Assembly: GCA_047974415.1 (NCBI GenBank)
Contig: JBKECH010000116.1
Span: 1-14,545 of the forward strand
Direction of reading: 5' to 3'
Origin: JBKEAJ01 sp047974415
GTDB lineage: Bacteria; Bacteroidota; Bacteroidia; Bacteroidales; Prolixibacteraceae
Length of the DNA stretch: 14,545 bases
Both the position numbers and the translations under genes were made by a program. Shown piece after piece: positions 1 to 7,780 of this stretch; position 1 is the first letter of the stretch, and each line of letters opens with the position of its first letter. A model generated the notes under the pieces. The model worked only from the letters and a program-made list of their open reading frames with translations, had not been told where the DNA came from and searched no databases.

Positions 1-1
1 A

Positions 2-217
2 AATACTGTATATCTGATAATTATGGCCTTCGCGCATGTCCTGTACAAGTGGCTCATTGGCATATTCCACAAACATGTTGATGGGCTGACTCCAGCCTCA
101 AGACTGAAGAGATTTATTTTCTGTTTTGTTAACATCGTTGCAAAATTCACTCACAGTGGCCGACGACAGATAATCCATTTTGCCTCTGCGAATAATCGGC
201 TGATAGAATTTGCAAAT
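2..217 (-). pseudogene. Decayed reading frame of unknown function, cut by the window edge
   Basis: On the minus strand one frame is open from 217 to 101, hits a TGA at 98-100, and is open again from 97 to the edge. The conceptual peptide before the stop contains KMDYLSSATVSEFCNDVNKT; after it comes MFVEYANEPLVQDMREGHNY. Its composition (mixed charged, aromatic and hydrophobic residues, few low-complexity runs) looks like real protein on both sides of the stop, which suggests an inactivated gene rather than chance. A possible ATG lies at 176-178. I do not recognise the family. The plus-strand frame over the same bases looks like its shadow. The rest of the gene, if any, lies to the left of the window. 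Confidence 0.35.
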
Positions 218-267
218 TCATCTTAGTGAATTGATTTTCCTGATTGTTTGGCTTCCCCACAACAGCC

Positions 268-325
268 TTGATAAAGTGGGTAAGGGGAGGTCTGCTCAAA
301 AATAAGAATTTTACCACTTTATCAA
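268..325. repeat. 12-bp perfect inverted repeat with 34-nt spacer
   Basis: ttgataaagtgg at 268-279 is exactly complementary to ccactttatcaa at 314-325. It is not GC-rich and has no T-run, so it is a poor terminator candidate. Its right arm ends at the base where the 69-bp dispersed repeat starts. It may be the ends of a small or internally deleted mobile element, or an operator; neither can be decided from sequence. Confidence 0.55.
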
Positions 326-393
326 CAATTTTTCAGAAAAATGTTAATACCGCTCCAATTTTTCAGTTCATAAAATAGGGCTTGCGGATTTTG
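325..393 (+). repeat. Dispersed 69-bp repeat, copy 1
   Basis: This segment matches 8886-8953 in the same orientation with three substitutions and one single-T indel, and similarity stops sharply at both ends. It contains caatttttcag twice (326-336 and 356-366), a 30-bp internal period. It ends 242 nt before the susC-like start codon. On the minus strand it could read as a short protein tail (IRKPYFMN then stop), so an old transposon end is one possible origin. A regulatory role is also possible. Confidence 0.8.
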
Positions 394-575
394 TTTCGGA
401 TAATAAGTTTGTATTATCAAGAGGTAATTTCAAAATAGAGACAGAGAGTTGCACGACAAATAAAATACATAGCAACTGTCATGTAGACAAATGCTGTGTG
501 AAAATGAACAATAGTCAAATTATTCTTAATAATCATAAAGATGAAAGATGATATCCTTTTAACACTAGCGTTGAG

Positions 576-606
576 TTGCATATTGTTTATTTTGTGGTTA
601 TATTTG
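576..606 (+). promoter_or_regulatory. Bacteroidota-type promoter of the import operon
   Basis: TTG at 576-578 is followed after 20 nt by TATATTTG at 599-606, an exact match to TAnnTTTG, the -7 box of the primary Bacteroidota sigma factor. Transcription would start near 612, giving a leader of roughly 25 nt before the ATG at 636. The spacing and placement are what one expects; there is no experimental evidence. Confidence 0.6.
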
Positions 607-635
607 CTTTTGAAATGTAATCGTAAATTCATTAT

Positions 636-3600
636 ATGAAGCAAATTTTACTTGGACTAGCATTGTTGCTAGCTATTGCCCAGCAAGGATGGGCACAAAC
701 GCGGACTGTTAGTGGGAAAGTTACAGATGGCGAGACGGGAGAACCTTTACTTGGTGTTGTTGTGAAAGAAAAAGGCACTAGTAATGGAGTTACAACGGAC
801 TCTGATGGAGAATTCAGTTTTTCGGTGAAAGATGCTAAAGGGAAAGTTCTGAACTTTTCTTTTTTGGGCATGAAAACACAAGAGATTACAATTGTCGATC
901 AGAACACAATAGACGTAGCAATGCGCCCCGAATCAGAAAGCCTTGACGAAGTAGTTGTGACTGGTATGTTAACGACAGATAAGCGACTATTTACAGGAGC
1001 TAGCCAGAGCTTAAAAGCTGATGCGATTAAGCTAGATGGTATTCCTGATTTGAGTCGCGGTCTTGAAGGGCGCGCTGCGGGGGTGTCGGTGCAAAATGTT
1101 TCGGGAACATTTGGTACAGCTCCAAAGATTAGAGTTCGTGGTGCTACCTCCATTTACGGAAGCTCAAAGCCTCTTTGGGTTGTAGATGGAGTTATTTTGG
1201 AGGATGTCGTAGAAATTACTGCCGATGCATTATCATCTGGAGATGCTACTACTCTTATTAGTTCTGCCATTGCGGGCTTGAACCCAGACGATATAGAGAG
1301 TTTTGAGGTTCTGAAGGACGGCTCTGCAACCTCTATTTATGGAGCACGGGCAATGGCAGGGGTAATTGTTATAACGACGAAAAAAGGGCGTGCTGGAGTA
1401 AGTACCATTAATTACACTGGAGAGTACACTTATCGCATGAAACCTTCTTATAGCAATTTCAACATTATGAACTCGCAGGAGCAAATGTCAGTTAACGAGG
1501 AAATGAGAGAAGCTGGCTGGCTGAACTATTCAGATTTGGCAAACGCTAGCGAGAGTGGTGTGTATGGACTTATGTATCAAATGTTGGGGCAGATTGACGC
1601 TTCTGGAAACTTTGTGTTGCCCAATACTGATGTTGCCATTGCACAGTATTTACGCAGTGCTGAATATCGAAATACAGATTGGTTTGACGAATTGTTTAAT
1701 TCAAATATTATGCAAAGCCACTCTGTAAGTATGTCCTCGGGGACAGAAAAATCCAGCTACTATGCATCTGTAAGTGCTCTGCTAGACCCAGGATGGACTT
1801 TGGCAAGCAAAGTAAATAGGTATACAGCCAACTTTAATTCCAACTTTAAGATTAAGAAAAATCTGATCTTGAACACCTATACCAACGCCTCATACCGCAA
1901 GCAAAAGGCTCCAGGTACACTCTCTCAAAATACAGATGTTGTTACAGGAGAAGTGAAAAGAGATTTTGATATAAATCCCTATTCTTATGCATTAAACTCC
2001 TCGCGAGCGCTTGACCCTAATGCATACTATACAAGTAATTACGCGCCTTTTAACATTAAGCAAGAACTTGACGAAAATTATATTGACATAAACGTAGTTG
2101 ATGTGAAGATTCAGGCTGAATTGAAATGGAAACCCATTCGGAAGCTAGAGTTAGCTGCTTTGGGTGCAATAAAATATCAAGCGACCTCGCAAGAGCATAA
2201 TGTTACAGAGATCTCAAATCAGGCAAATGCTTACAGAGCAATGGGAACATCCACAATACGAGACAATAACCCATTCTTGTATAAAGATCCAGATGATCCT
2301 TATGCACTTCCTATAAGCGTGCTACCAGAAGGTGGCATTTACACTCGCACTGATTACTCCATGTACAGTAGCGACTTTAGAGGAACGGCTACCTATAAAG
2401 ACGTTTTTAACGATGCACATATCGTCAACTTCTTTGGCGGTATGGAGATTAACTCTACCGATCGTAGGCAGACTAGTAATACGGGCTATGGTCTGCAATA
2501 CGCTATGGGCGAGCTCCCTTTCTATGACTACATGATATTTAAAAGAGGGATAGAAGAAAACAATTTGTATTATAAGATGCTAAACACTCGTTATCGGAAT
2601 GTGGCTTTTTTTGGAAATGCTACATATTCATACCAAGGCAAGTATGTCCTAAACGGAACTTTGCGTTACGAGGGTACAAATAAGTTAGGGCGCTCTAGGA
2701 GTGCACGATGGCTACCTACATGGAATATGTCAGGAGCGTGGAACATACACGAAGAAAATTTCTTTGAAAGTATGGAACCAGCATTTTCACATCTGACCCT
2801 AAAAGCATCGTACAGTTTGACTGCAGATCGTGGTCCTAGTAAAGTGAGCAATTCATTGATTGACATACGTAGCAAAAACCCGTGGCGACCTACTGCTGGA
2901 ATGAAAGAAAGCTCTTTGTACATCAAGAATCTTGAAAATAGCGAACTTACATACGAGAAAAAACATGAATTTAACTTTGGGTTGGAAGCTGGATTCCTTA
3001 AAAATAAGTTGAATGCAACCTTTGATGTTTATCGTCGTAATAACTTTGATTTGATCGGTATCGTTACCACCCAAGGAATAGGAGGTCAGGTACAAAAGTA
3101 CGGAAATGTAGCTTCCATGACATCAAATGGTTTTGAGATCTCGTTGACATCCACAAATATAGATACTCGAAATTTCAAATGGACAACCAATCTAGTTTAC
3201 TCAAAAATAAAGAATGAAATTACAGAATTAGAAACTACATCCAGAGTAATAGATATGGTGTCGGGTACAGGTTTTGCTAAAGAAGGCTATCCAGTTCGCT
3301 CAATCTTCTCAATTCCTTTTGAAGGTTTGAACGAAGAAGGTTTGCCAACCTTTCTTGATCAGGACGGAAACGTAACAGTGAGCGATATCTTTTTTCAAGA
3401 GCGAGAGAACATAGACTTCCTAGAATATTCGGGCTCCGCCGACCCTACCGACATCGGAAGTTTGGGTAATATCTTTACGTATAAAGGGTTTAATCTGAAT
3501 GTGTTTGTCACCTATTCGTTTGGCAATGTAGTGCGATTGAATCCTGTGTTTGAAAGCAGTTATGACGATATGATAGCTCTACCTAAGGAGTTTGAAGATA

Positions 3601-3965
3601 GATGGGTGCGCCCTGGTGATGAAAAATATACAAGCATCCCTATCATAGCAACTATGCGCCAGCAGCAGAAGTATGGAAAATATGATTTAGCAACAGCATA
3701 TAATGCTTACAACTATTCTAGTGCACGTATTGCGAAAGGAGATTTTGTGAGGATGAAAGAAATTTCCTTGACCTACGATTTCTCCAGTAGAATAACAGAA
3801 GCATTAGGAGTAAGTAAATTATCTGCAAAATTGCAAGCAACAAACTTGTTTCTTATCTATTCAGACAGCAAACTAAATGGGCAGGACCCTGAGTTTTTTA
3901 ATTCAGGAGGAGTTGCCGTACCTGTTCCCAAGCAATTTACATTCACTCTTAAACTAGGATTATAA
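636..3965 (+). CDS. SusC/RagA-family TonB-linked outer membrane transporter
   Basis: This 1109-residue protein is a TonB-dependent import barrel of the outer membrane that works with the SusD-like lipoprotein encoded next. A signal peptide (about 1-20, ending QQGWAQ) is followed by a carboxypeptidase-regulatory-like domain (about 24-98), a TonB-box-like EVVVTGM at 105-111, a plug domain (about 115-252) and the barrel (about 253-1109). The family signature runs from NPDDIESFEVLKDGSA (216-231) through SIYGARAMAGVIVITTKKG (to 251). Length is normal for the family, and the C-terminus ends in alternating hydrophobic residues (FTFTLKLGL) as barrels do. The ATG at 636 fits both the signal peptide and the promoter just upstream. 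The ligand cannot be read from sequence; the metallopeptidase neighbour hints at peptides or proteins. SusD follows after 18 nt, so the genes are co-transcribed. Confidence 0.95.
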   Translation: MKQILLGLALLLAIAQQGWAQTRTVSGKVTDGETGEPLLGVVVKEKGTSNGVTTDSDGEFSFSVKDAKGKVLNFSFLGMKTQEITIVDQNTIDVAMRPESESLDEVVVTGMLTTDKRLFTGASQSLKADAIKLDGIPDLSRGLEGRAAGVSVQNVSGTFGTAPKIRVRGATSIYGSSKPLWVVDGVILEDVVEITADALSSGDATTLISSAIAGLNPDDIESFEVLKDGSATSIYGARAMAGVIVITTKKGRAGVSTINYTGEYTYRMKPSYSNFNIMNSQEQMSVNEEMREAGWLNYSDLANASESGVYGLMYQMLGQIDASGNFVLPNTDVAIAQYLRSAEYRNTDWFDELFNSNIMQSHSVSMSSGTEKSSYYASVSALLDPGWTLASKVNRYTANFNSNFKIKKNLILNTYTNASYRKQKAPGTLSQNTDVVTGEVKRDFDINPYSYALNSSRALDPNAYYTSNYAPFNIKQELDENYIDINVVDVKIQAELKWKPIRKLELAALGAIKYQATSQEHNVTEISNQANAYRAMGTSTIRDNNPFLYKDPDDPYALPISVLPEGGIYTRTDYSMYSSDFRGTATYKDVFNDAHIVNFFGGMEINSTDRRQTSNTGYGLQYAMGELPFYDYMIFKRGIEENNLYYKMLNTRYRNVAFFGNATYSYQGKYVLNGTLRYEGTNKLGRSRSARWLPTWNMSGAWNIHEENFFESMEPAFSHLTLKASYSLTADRGPSKVSNSLIDIRSKNPWRPTAGMKESSLYIKNLENSELTYEKKHEFNFGLEAGFLKNKLNATFDVYRRNNFDLIGIVTTQGIGGQVQKYGNVASMTSNGFEISLTSTNIDTRNFKWTTNLVYSKIKNEITELETTSRVIDMVSGTGFAKEGYPVRSIFSIPFEGLNEEGLPTFLDQDGNVTVSDIFFQERENIDFLEYSGSADPTDIGSLGNIFTYKGFNLNVFVTYSFGNVVRLNPVFESSYDDMIALPKEFEDRWVRPGDEKYTSIPIIATMRQQQKYGKYDLATAYNAYNYSSARIAKGDFVRMKEISLTYDFSSRITEALGVSKLSAKLQATNLFLIYSDSKLNGQDPEFFNSGGVAVPVPKQFTFTLKLGL

Positions 3966-3983
3966 TTACAAAAGAGATAAATT

Positions 3984-5540
3984 ATGAAAAATATAAAATG
4001 TATATTTATTATCATGTTCGTATCCTTGTCGGTAGTGTCGTGCAATGAGTTTCTGGATGAGACTCCCGATAATCGTGCTGAAATAGATAGCCCAGCAAAG
4101 ATTCGAAAGTTATTGGTGTCAGCATATCCTGAAGGCACTCCTGCCTTCTCGGCAGAATTATCGTCTGACAATGTGATGGATAATGGAGAAAATAATCCTA
4201 ATACGACTCGTTTTTATGATCAGATAGCCATGTGGGAAGATGTTACAGAAGTAGAGGATGACGATTTAAAAACGGTCTGGGAGAAAGCATACTCTGCAAT
4301 ATCTTCCTCAAATGCAGCTTTGGCGACAATAAAAGAGTTGGGGGAAGAAGGTTTGGAGGCAGAAAAGGGAGAAGCGCTTATTACTAGAGCATATTCTCAT
4401 TTTGTATTGGTCAATATGTTTTGCAGGCATTACAATGCAGGTACAAGCAACAGTGATTTGGGAATACCGTATATGGAAGCTTCCGAAACAACGCTAAATC
4501 CTAAATATGAGCGAGGCTCCGTTGCAGATGTTTATAAAAAAATAAATGCCGATGTAGAAGCTGCATTGCCTCTTATCAGCGACGACCTGTACGAGGTGCC
4601 TCTTTATCATTTTACTCGTGATGCGGCCTACGCTTTTGCCGCTCGTCTAAACTTATACATGGGGAACTGGGAAAAGGCAGAGGAGTATGCAAATAAGGTT
4701 CTTGGTAACGATCCCTCGTCGAAAATTCGTGATTGGACAGTGCTTGCCTCGTTGCCTCAAAATCCAGACGTAGCAAAAACATACGTGAAGGAGTCTGCCG
4801 ACTTGCTGGCTTTAACATCTACCTCTAATATGGGCGTCTATTTTGGAGCGTACTATTTAGGTGCGCGCTTTACTCACAGCGCACAAGTGGCTAATGAAAC
4901 ACTAAAAGCTCCGATGCCATGGGCAAGATCGGGCTTGATTTATGAATATTATGTTTTTGGACCCTTTGTATATAGAGCTACAAACCTTGACAAGACTCTA
5001 TTTTATAAAATACCCTATTTTTTTGAGATGACAGATAAGGTAGCAGGCATTGGTTATAGAAAAACAGTTTGTATCCCATTCACTACTGATGAAACCTTGA
5101 TGGTAAGGGCTGAAGCTCTAATAATGCAAAAGAAGTACGACGATGCTCTTGCCGATATAGGTATGTGGACAGAAAAGTTCTTTAGAGTGCAAACCGCAAC
5201 AACAATTGCCGATGTGGATGGTCTATACAATTCGTTGAACTATGAAACTGCCGACAAGGCAAGCTCTAAGAAGAAGCTAAATCCAGCATTTCCTATCGAG
5301 ATCGGCACGCAAGAAAACATGATACATTACGTGCTACAGTGTCGCAGGATACTTACTCTACACGAGGGGCTACGCTGGTTCGATATAAAACGCTATGGCA
5401 TTGAGGTGTATAGGCGTCAGACTCAAGTGGGGGGGGGTAGCACTATTGTGACAGAAACACTTGGTGTTAACGACCCTAGACGCGCACTACAGATACCGCC
5501 AGATGCTGTTTCTGCAGGTATAACCCCTAACCCTCGCTAG
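3984..5540 (+). CDS. RagB/SusD-family surface nutrient-binding lipoprotein
   Basis: This 518-residue protein is the ligand-capturing lid over the SusC-like barrel. A lipoprotein signal ends in SVVSC, so Cys20 would be lipidated. The N-terminal part (ITRAYSHFVLVNMFCRHY and what follows) is the TPR-rich SusD fold. The C-terminal part shows the family hallmark HEGLRWFDIKRYG (from residue 460) and a terminal DPRRALQIPPDAV segment. Length is normal. Residues 482-485 (VGGG) are encoded across a run of nine G (5429-5437), which is unusual in this AT-rich DNA; a one-base slip would truncate the last 33 residues or so. It lies 18 nt after susC and 24 nt before the metallopeptidase gene, so it is in one operon. 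The bound ligand is unknown. Confidence 0.93.
   Translation: MKNIKCIFIIMFVSLSVVSCNEFLDETPDNRAEIDSPAKIRKLLVSAYPEGTPAFSAELSSDNVMDNGENNPNTTRFYDQIAMWEDVTEVEDDDLKTVWEKAYSAISSSNAALATIKELGEEGLEAEKGEALITRAYSHFVLVNMFCRHYNAGTSNSDLGIPYMEASETTLNPKYERGSVADVYKKINADVEAALPLISDDLYEVPLYHFTRDAAYAFAARLNLYMGNWEKAEEYANKVLGNDPSSKIRDWTVLASLPQNPDVAKTYVKESADLLALTSTSNMGVYFGAYYLGARFTHSAQVANETLKAPMPWARSGLIYEYYVFGPFVYRATNLDKTLFYKIPYFFEMTDKVAGIGYRKTVCIPFTTDETLMVRAEALIMQKKYDDALADIGMWTEKFFRVQTATTIADVDGLYNSLNYETADKASSKKKLNPAFPIEIGTQENMIHYVLQCRRILTLHEGLRWFDIKRYGIEVYRRQTQVGGGSTIVTETLGVNDPRRALQIPPDAVSAGITPNPR
5429..5437 (+). repeat. Poly-G tract (G9) inside the susD-like gene
   Basis: Nine G in a row lie in frame as GTG GGG GGG GGT AGC. 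With ten G the next codon becomes TAG; with eight the frame reads VGGVALL and then TGA. Both outcomes remove the conserved C-terminal segment. Homopolymeric G runs of this length are typical slipped-strand mispairing sites in phase-variable genes of other bacteria. Whether this run varies is not visible here. Confidence 0.9.
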
Positions 5541-5564
5541 TTTAAACCGATAAAATATTTAACA

Positions 5565-6455
5565 ATGAAGACAAAACACATATTATATAGATCATTATTT
5601 ATCTCTCTGTTGCTAATTTTTATGGCATGTCAAGAAGATGACATAGATAATTCCAAGAGTGTTATTACTATTGACGGAAGTGTGGAGAATGAATTTGACA
5701 AATACATACAGCACATTTACACTTCGCCTTATAACATAAAATTCCTATACCGATGGGAAGATATTGAGTCGGATATGAACTATGCTCTTGTACCTGCGGA
5801 TTACGAAAATTCCATAAAAATGGCGAACATGGTGAAGTATCTGTGTCTTGATGCTTACGAAGCAGTTGCTCCCAAGAATTTTTTAAAACGGTATTTTCCC
5901 AAGATGATTATGATGGTGGGATCGCCTGCATATAATAACAATAATACTATGGTTCTAGGAACTGCCGAGGGAGGTCTAAAAATCACTCTTTATAACATTA
6001 ACAACTTAAATGTAGATGATACAGAGCAACTTTTTAAGTACTATTTCCGTACTATTTTCCACGAGTTCTCGCACATATTGCACCAGACAAAGGATTATAC
6101 CACGGACTTCGATCGTATTTCGGCAACGGAATATGTAGGAGATTCTTGGAGCGATGCGTGGGAGAAGAAATCATGTCTAGAAGCAGGATTTATAAGCGAT
6201 TACTCAAGCAAAGAGGCAAATGAGGACTTTGTCGAGCTAATAGCTCATTACATCACAAAAGACACTAGTACATGGGCAGAAATGATGGATGCTGCTGGAG
6301 CCGAGGGGCAAGCCATCATAAATCAAAAAATGGAAATAGTCTCTTCGTATTTACAAGAAGCCTGGAGCATAGATATAAACGCTCTGCGAGCCGAGGTGTT
6401 GTCTCGTACCGAAAAATTAGGAGAGCAGAATCTTGATAACATTACAATAGAATAA
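5565..6455 (+). CDS. Putative zinc metallopeptidase lipoprotein linked to SusC/SusD (Peptidase_Mx1 / TIGR04549 type)
   Basis: This 296-residue protein is a predicted surface lipoprotein: the signal ends in IFMAC (Cys22) and is followed by the acidic stretch QEDDIDN, which resembles the surface-export signal of Bacteroidota lipoproteins. The zinc motif HEFSH lies at 166-170 within FRTIFHEFSHILHQTKDY; the two histidines would bind zinc and the glutamate would be catalytic. A third ligand may be Glu220 or Glu224 in NEDFVELIAHY. The order SusC, SusD, HExxH lipoprotein is a recurring arrangement described as substrate import-associated zinc metallohydrolase. It probably trims a protein or peptide ligand at the surface before import. 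The ATG at 5565 is set by the signal peptide. The DUF4302 gene follows after 4 nt. The substrate is not known. Confidence 0.85.
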   Translation: MKTKHILYRSLFISLLLIFMACQEDDIDNSKSVITIDGSVENEFDKYIQHIYTSPYNIKFLYRWEDIESDMNYALVPADYENSIKMANMVKYLCLDAYEAVAPKNFLKRYFPKMIMMVGSPAYNNNNTMVLGTAEGGLKITLYNINNLNVDDTEQLFKYYFRTIFHEFSHILHQTKDYTTDFDRISATEYVGDSWSDAWEKKSCLEAGFISDYSSKEANEDFVELIAHYITKDTSTWAEMMDAAGAEGQAIINQKMEIVSSYLQEAWSIDINALRAEVLSRTEKLGEQNLDNITIE

Positions 6456-6459
6456 ACAC

Positions 6460-7704
6460 ATGAAAAATATATATAACATTTTTGCTTTAGTTTTCATCAT
6501 TGTTTTGGCATTTTCGTGTCAAAACGATGACGGTGTATTCGACCAGTCTGCATCAGAACGGAAAACCGAAGCCGTTGAGGAATATAACAACAGTCTACTA
6601 TCGTCTGAAAATGGATGGGTTCTTGAATACTTTGTCGATGATGATTTTGCGTTTGGAGGATATACCTACATTGTGAAATTTGGCGAGAAGAATAATGCAA
6701 ATGTATGGTTCGACATGATGGCTAATGTAAACACGCCCTTATCGTCTATGTATGATGTTAAGAATTACGGAGGACCAGTGCTAAGCTTTGACACCTACAA
6801 TGTATTTATGCACTATTTCGCAAATCCCAATGTTTCAGAATATAACGCCAAAGGTGGCGATTTCGAGTTCTTGATACAGAATGAAAATGGAGACACTATT
6901 AATGTGCAAGGTTTAAAATATAATAAGAAAATGCGCCTTATAAAACTAAAAGAAACTCCAAGCTCTTATATTAAGAAGGTTCAGGAAAATACAACTCTTA
7001 TGACGAATGCCTCTTTTGTAGCTAGACAAGATGGAGCAGAGATAGGATTAAAAGCCTCTTCGCGCAGATTTACATTTACGTTTACAGAAAATGATGAAGA
7101 AAAATCACTTACTGTCCAGTATATCATCACGCCAACTGGCATTCGACTTTACGAAGACACAGAGATAAATGGTAAAATGTATCTAAATTTTACCTTTGAC
7201 GATAACAAAGAAAATTTAGTATCGAGCGACGGAAGTCTGAAACTACAAGTTATTATACCGCCTATAGACCTGAACCAAGCAGGATGGCTATTGAACATCA
7301 ATGGTGCTAATAGTAGATCGAATAAGGTGCTTAATAGTTTTATTGAAATATATAATGCGAATTTAAATATTTATGGAGAACAACGACTAAATCCAAATGT
7401 GTTGGTGGGGGCAATTGAGCTGAATAACGGTAGTGTTCTATATGGTATTACTCTACAGTCTACCCCCTATCTTGCAAATTGTAATTTAAGCTTTGAAGGT
7501 GTAGCAGAAAACAGTGAATATCTAAATATTGTGAAAGGAGAGGGAGGTATGAATTGGCAATTTTATAGGCACTTAGAGCCGTTTGTAGATCTATTGACAA
7601 AAGCTTCTCCATATAAGCTAGAATACGATAATTCTGATGATCCGACATCGATCAAGCTTATTAGCGTAAATGATCCCGATGTTTGGTTTGTTGTAAATAA
7701 GTAG
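6460..7704 (+). CDS. DUF4302-family lipoprotein
   Basis: This 414-residue protein is the last gene of the import operon. Its lipoprotein signal ends in LAFSC (Cys20), followed by QNDDGVFD, an acidic stretch that suits surface display. The segment ERKTEAVEEYNNSLLSSENG followed by WVLEYF and GGYTYIVKFGEKNNANVWFD (about 33-85) is the start of a DUF4302 domain, which covers most of the protein and looks beta-rich. The family has no known biochemical function; it is found next to SusC/SusD and the Mx1-type metallopeptidase, so an accessory role in surface ligand binding is likely by context. No catalytic motif is evident. In related loci further small lipoproteins often follow, but here a strong terminator lies about 40 nt downstream, so the operon ends at this gene. 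Confidence 0.85.
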   Translation: MKNIYNIFALVFIIVLAFSCQNDDGVFDQSASERKTEAVEEYNNSLLSSENGWVLEYFVDDDFAFGGYTYIVKFGEKNNANVWFDMMANVNTPLSSMYDVKNYGGPVLSFDTYNVFMHYFANPNVSEYNAKGGDFEFLIQNENGDTINVQGLKYNKKMRLIKLKETPSSYIKKVQENTTLMTNASFVARQDGAEIGLKASSRRFTFTFTENDEEKSLTVQYIITPTGIRLYEDTEINGKMYLNFTFDDNKENLVSSDGSLKLQVIIPPIDLNQAGWLLNINGANSRSNKVLNSFIEIYNANLNIYGEQRLNPNVLVGAIELNNGSVLYGITLQSTPYLANCNLSFEGVAENSEYLNIVKGEGGMNWQFYRHLEPFVDLLTKASPYKLEYDNSDDPTSIKLISVNDPDVWFVVNK

Positions 7705-7743
7705 TCATATTAGCATTAGACACTTACATTTCAAATAGAGTAG

Positions 7744-7780
7744 AAGAAGGGCGAGAATTTTCTCGCCCTTCTTAATTTTA
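7744..7780 (+). terminator. Rho-independent terminator of the import operon
   Basis: aagaagggcgagaa (7744-7757) and ttctcgcccttctt (7760-7773) form a perfect 14-bp stem around a 2-nt centre (in practice a 4-nt loop with 13 pairs). It is followed by aatttta. It sits 40 nt after the DUF4302 stop and is the most stable hairpin I can see in the window. Confidence 0.88.

Larger units (their letters stand above)
218..575. other. Intergenic region upstream of the import operon
   Basis: This stretch has no credible gene. It holds a 12-bp inverted repeat (268-325), one copy of a dispersed repeat (325-393) and a small AT-rich hairpin (attatt-ctt-aataat, 524-538) that could be an operator or nothing. 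No sigma/anti-sigma pair or other regulator gene is encoded here. A minus-strand open frame at 417-644 overlaps the start of the susC-like gene and has unconvincing composition. Confidence 0.6.

Noticed and set aside
23..226. A 67-codon plus-strand open frame at the left edge
   Set aside because: The minus strand of the same bases gives more protein-like sequence; there is no promoter or downstream partner.
417..644. A 75-codon minus-strand open frame before the susC-like gene
   Set aside because: It overlaps the promoter and start of the import operon and its translation has no recognisable pattern.
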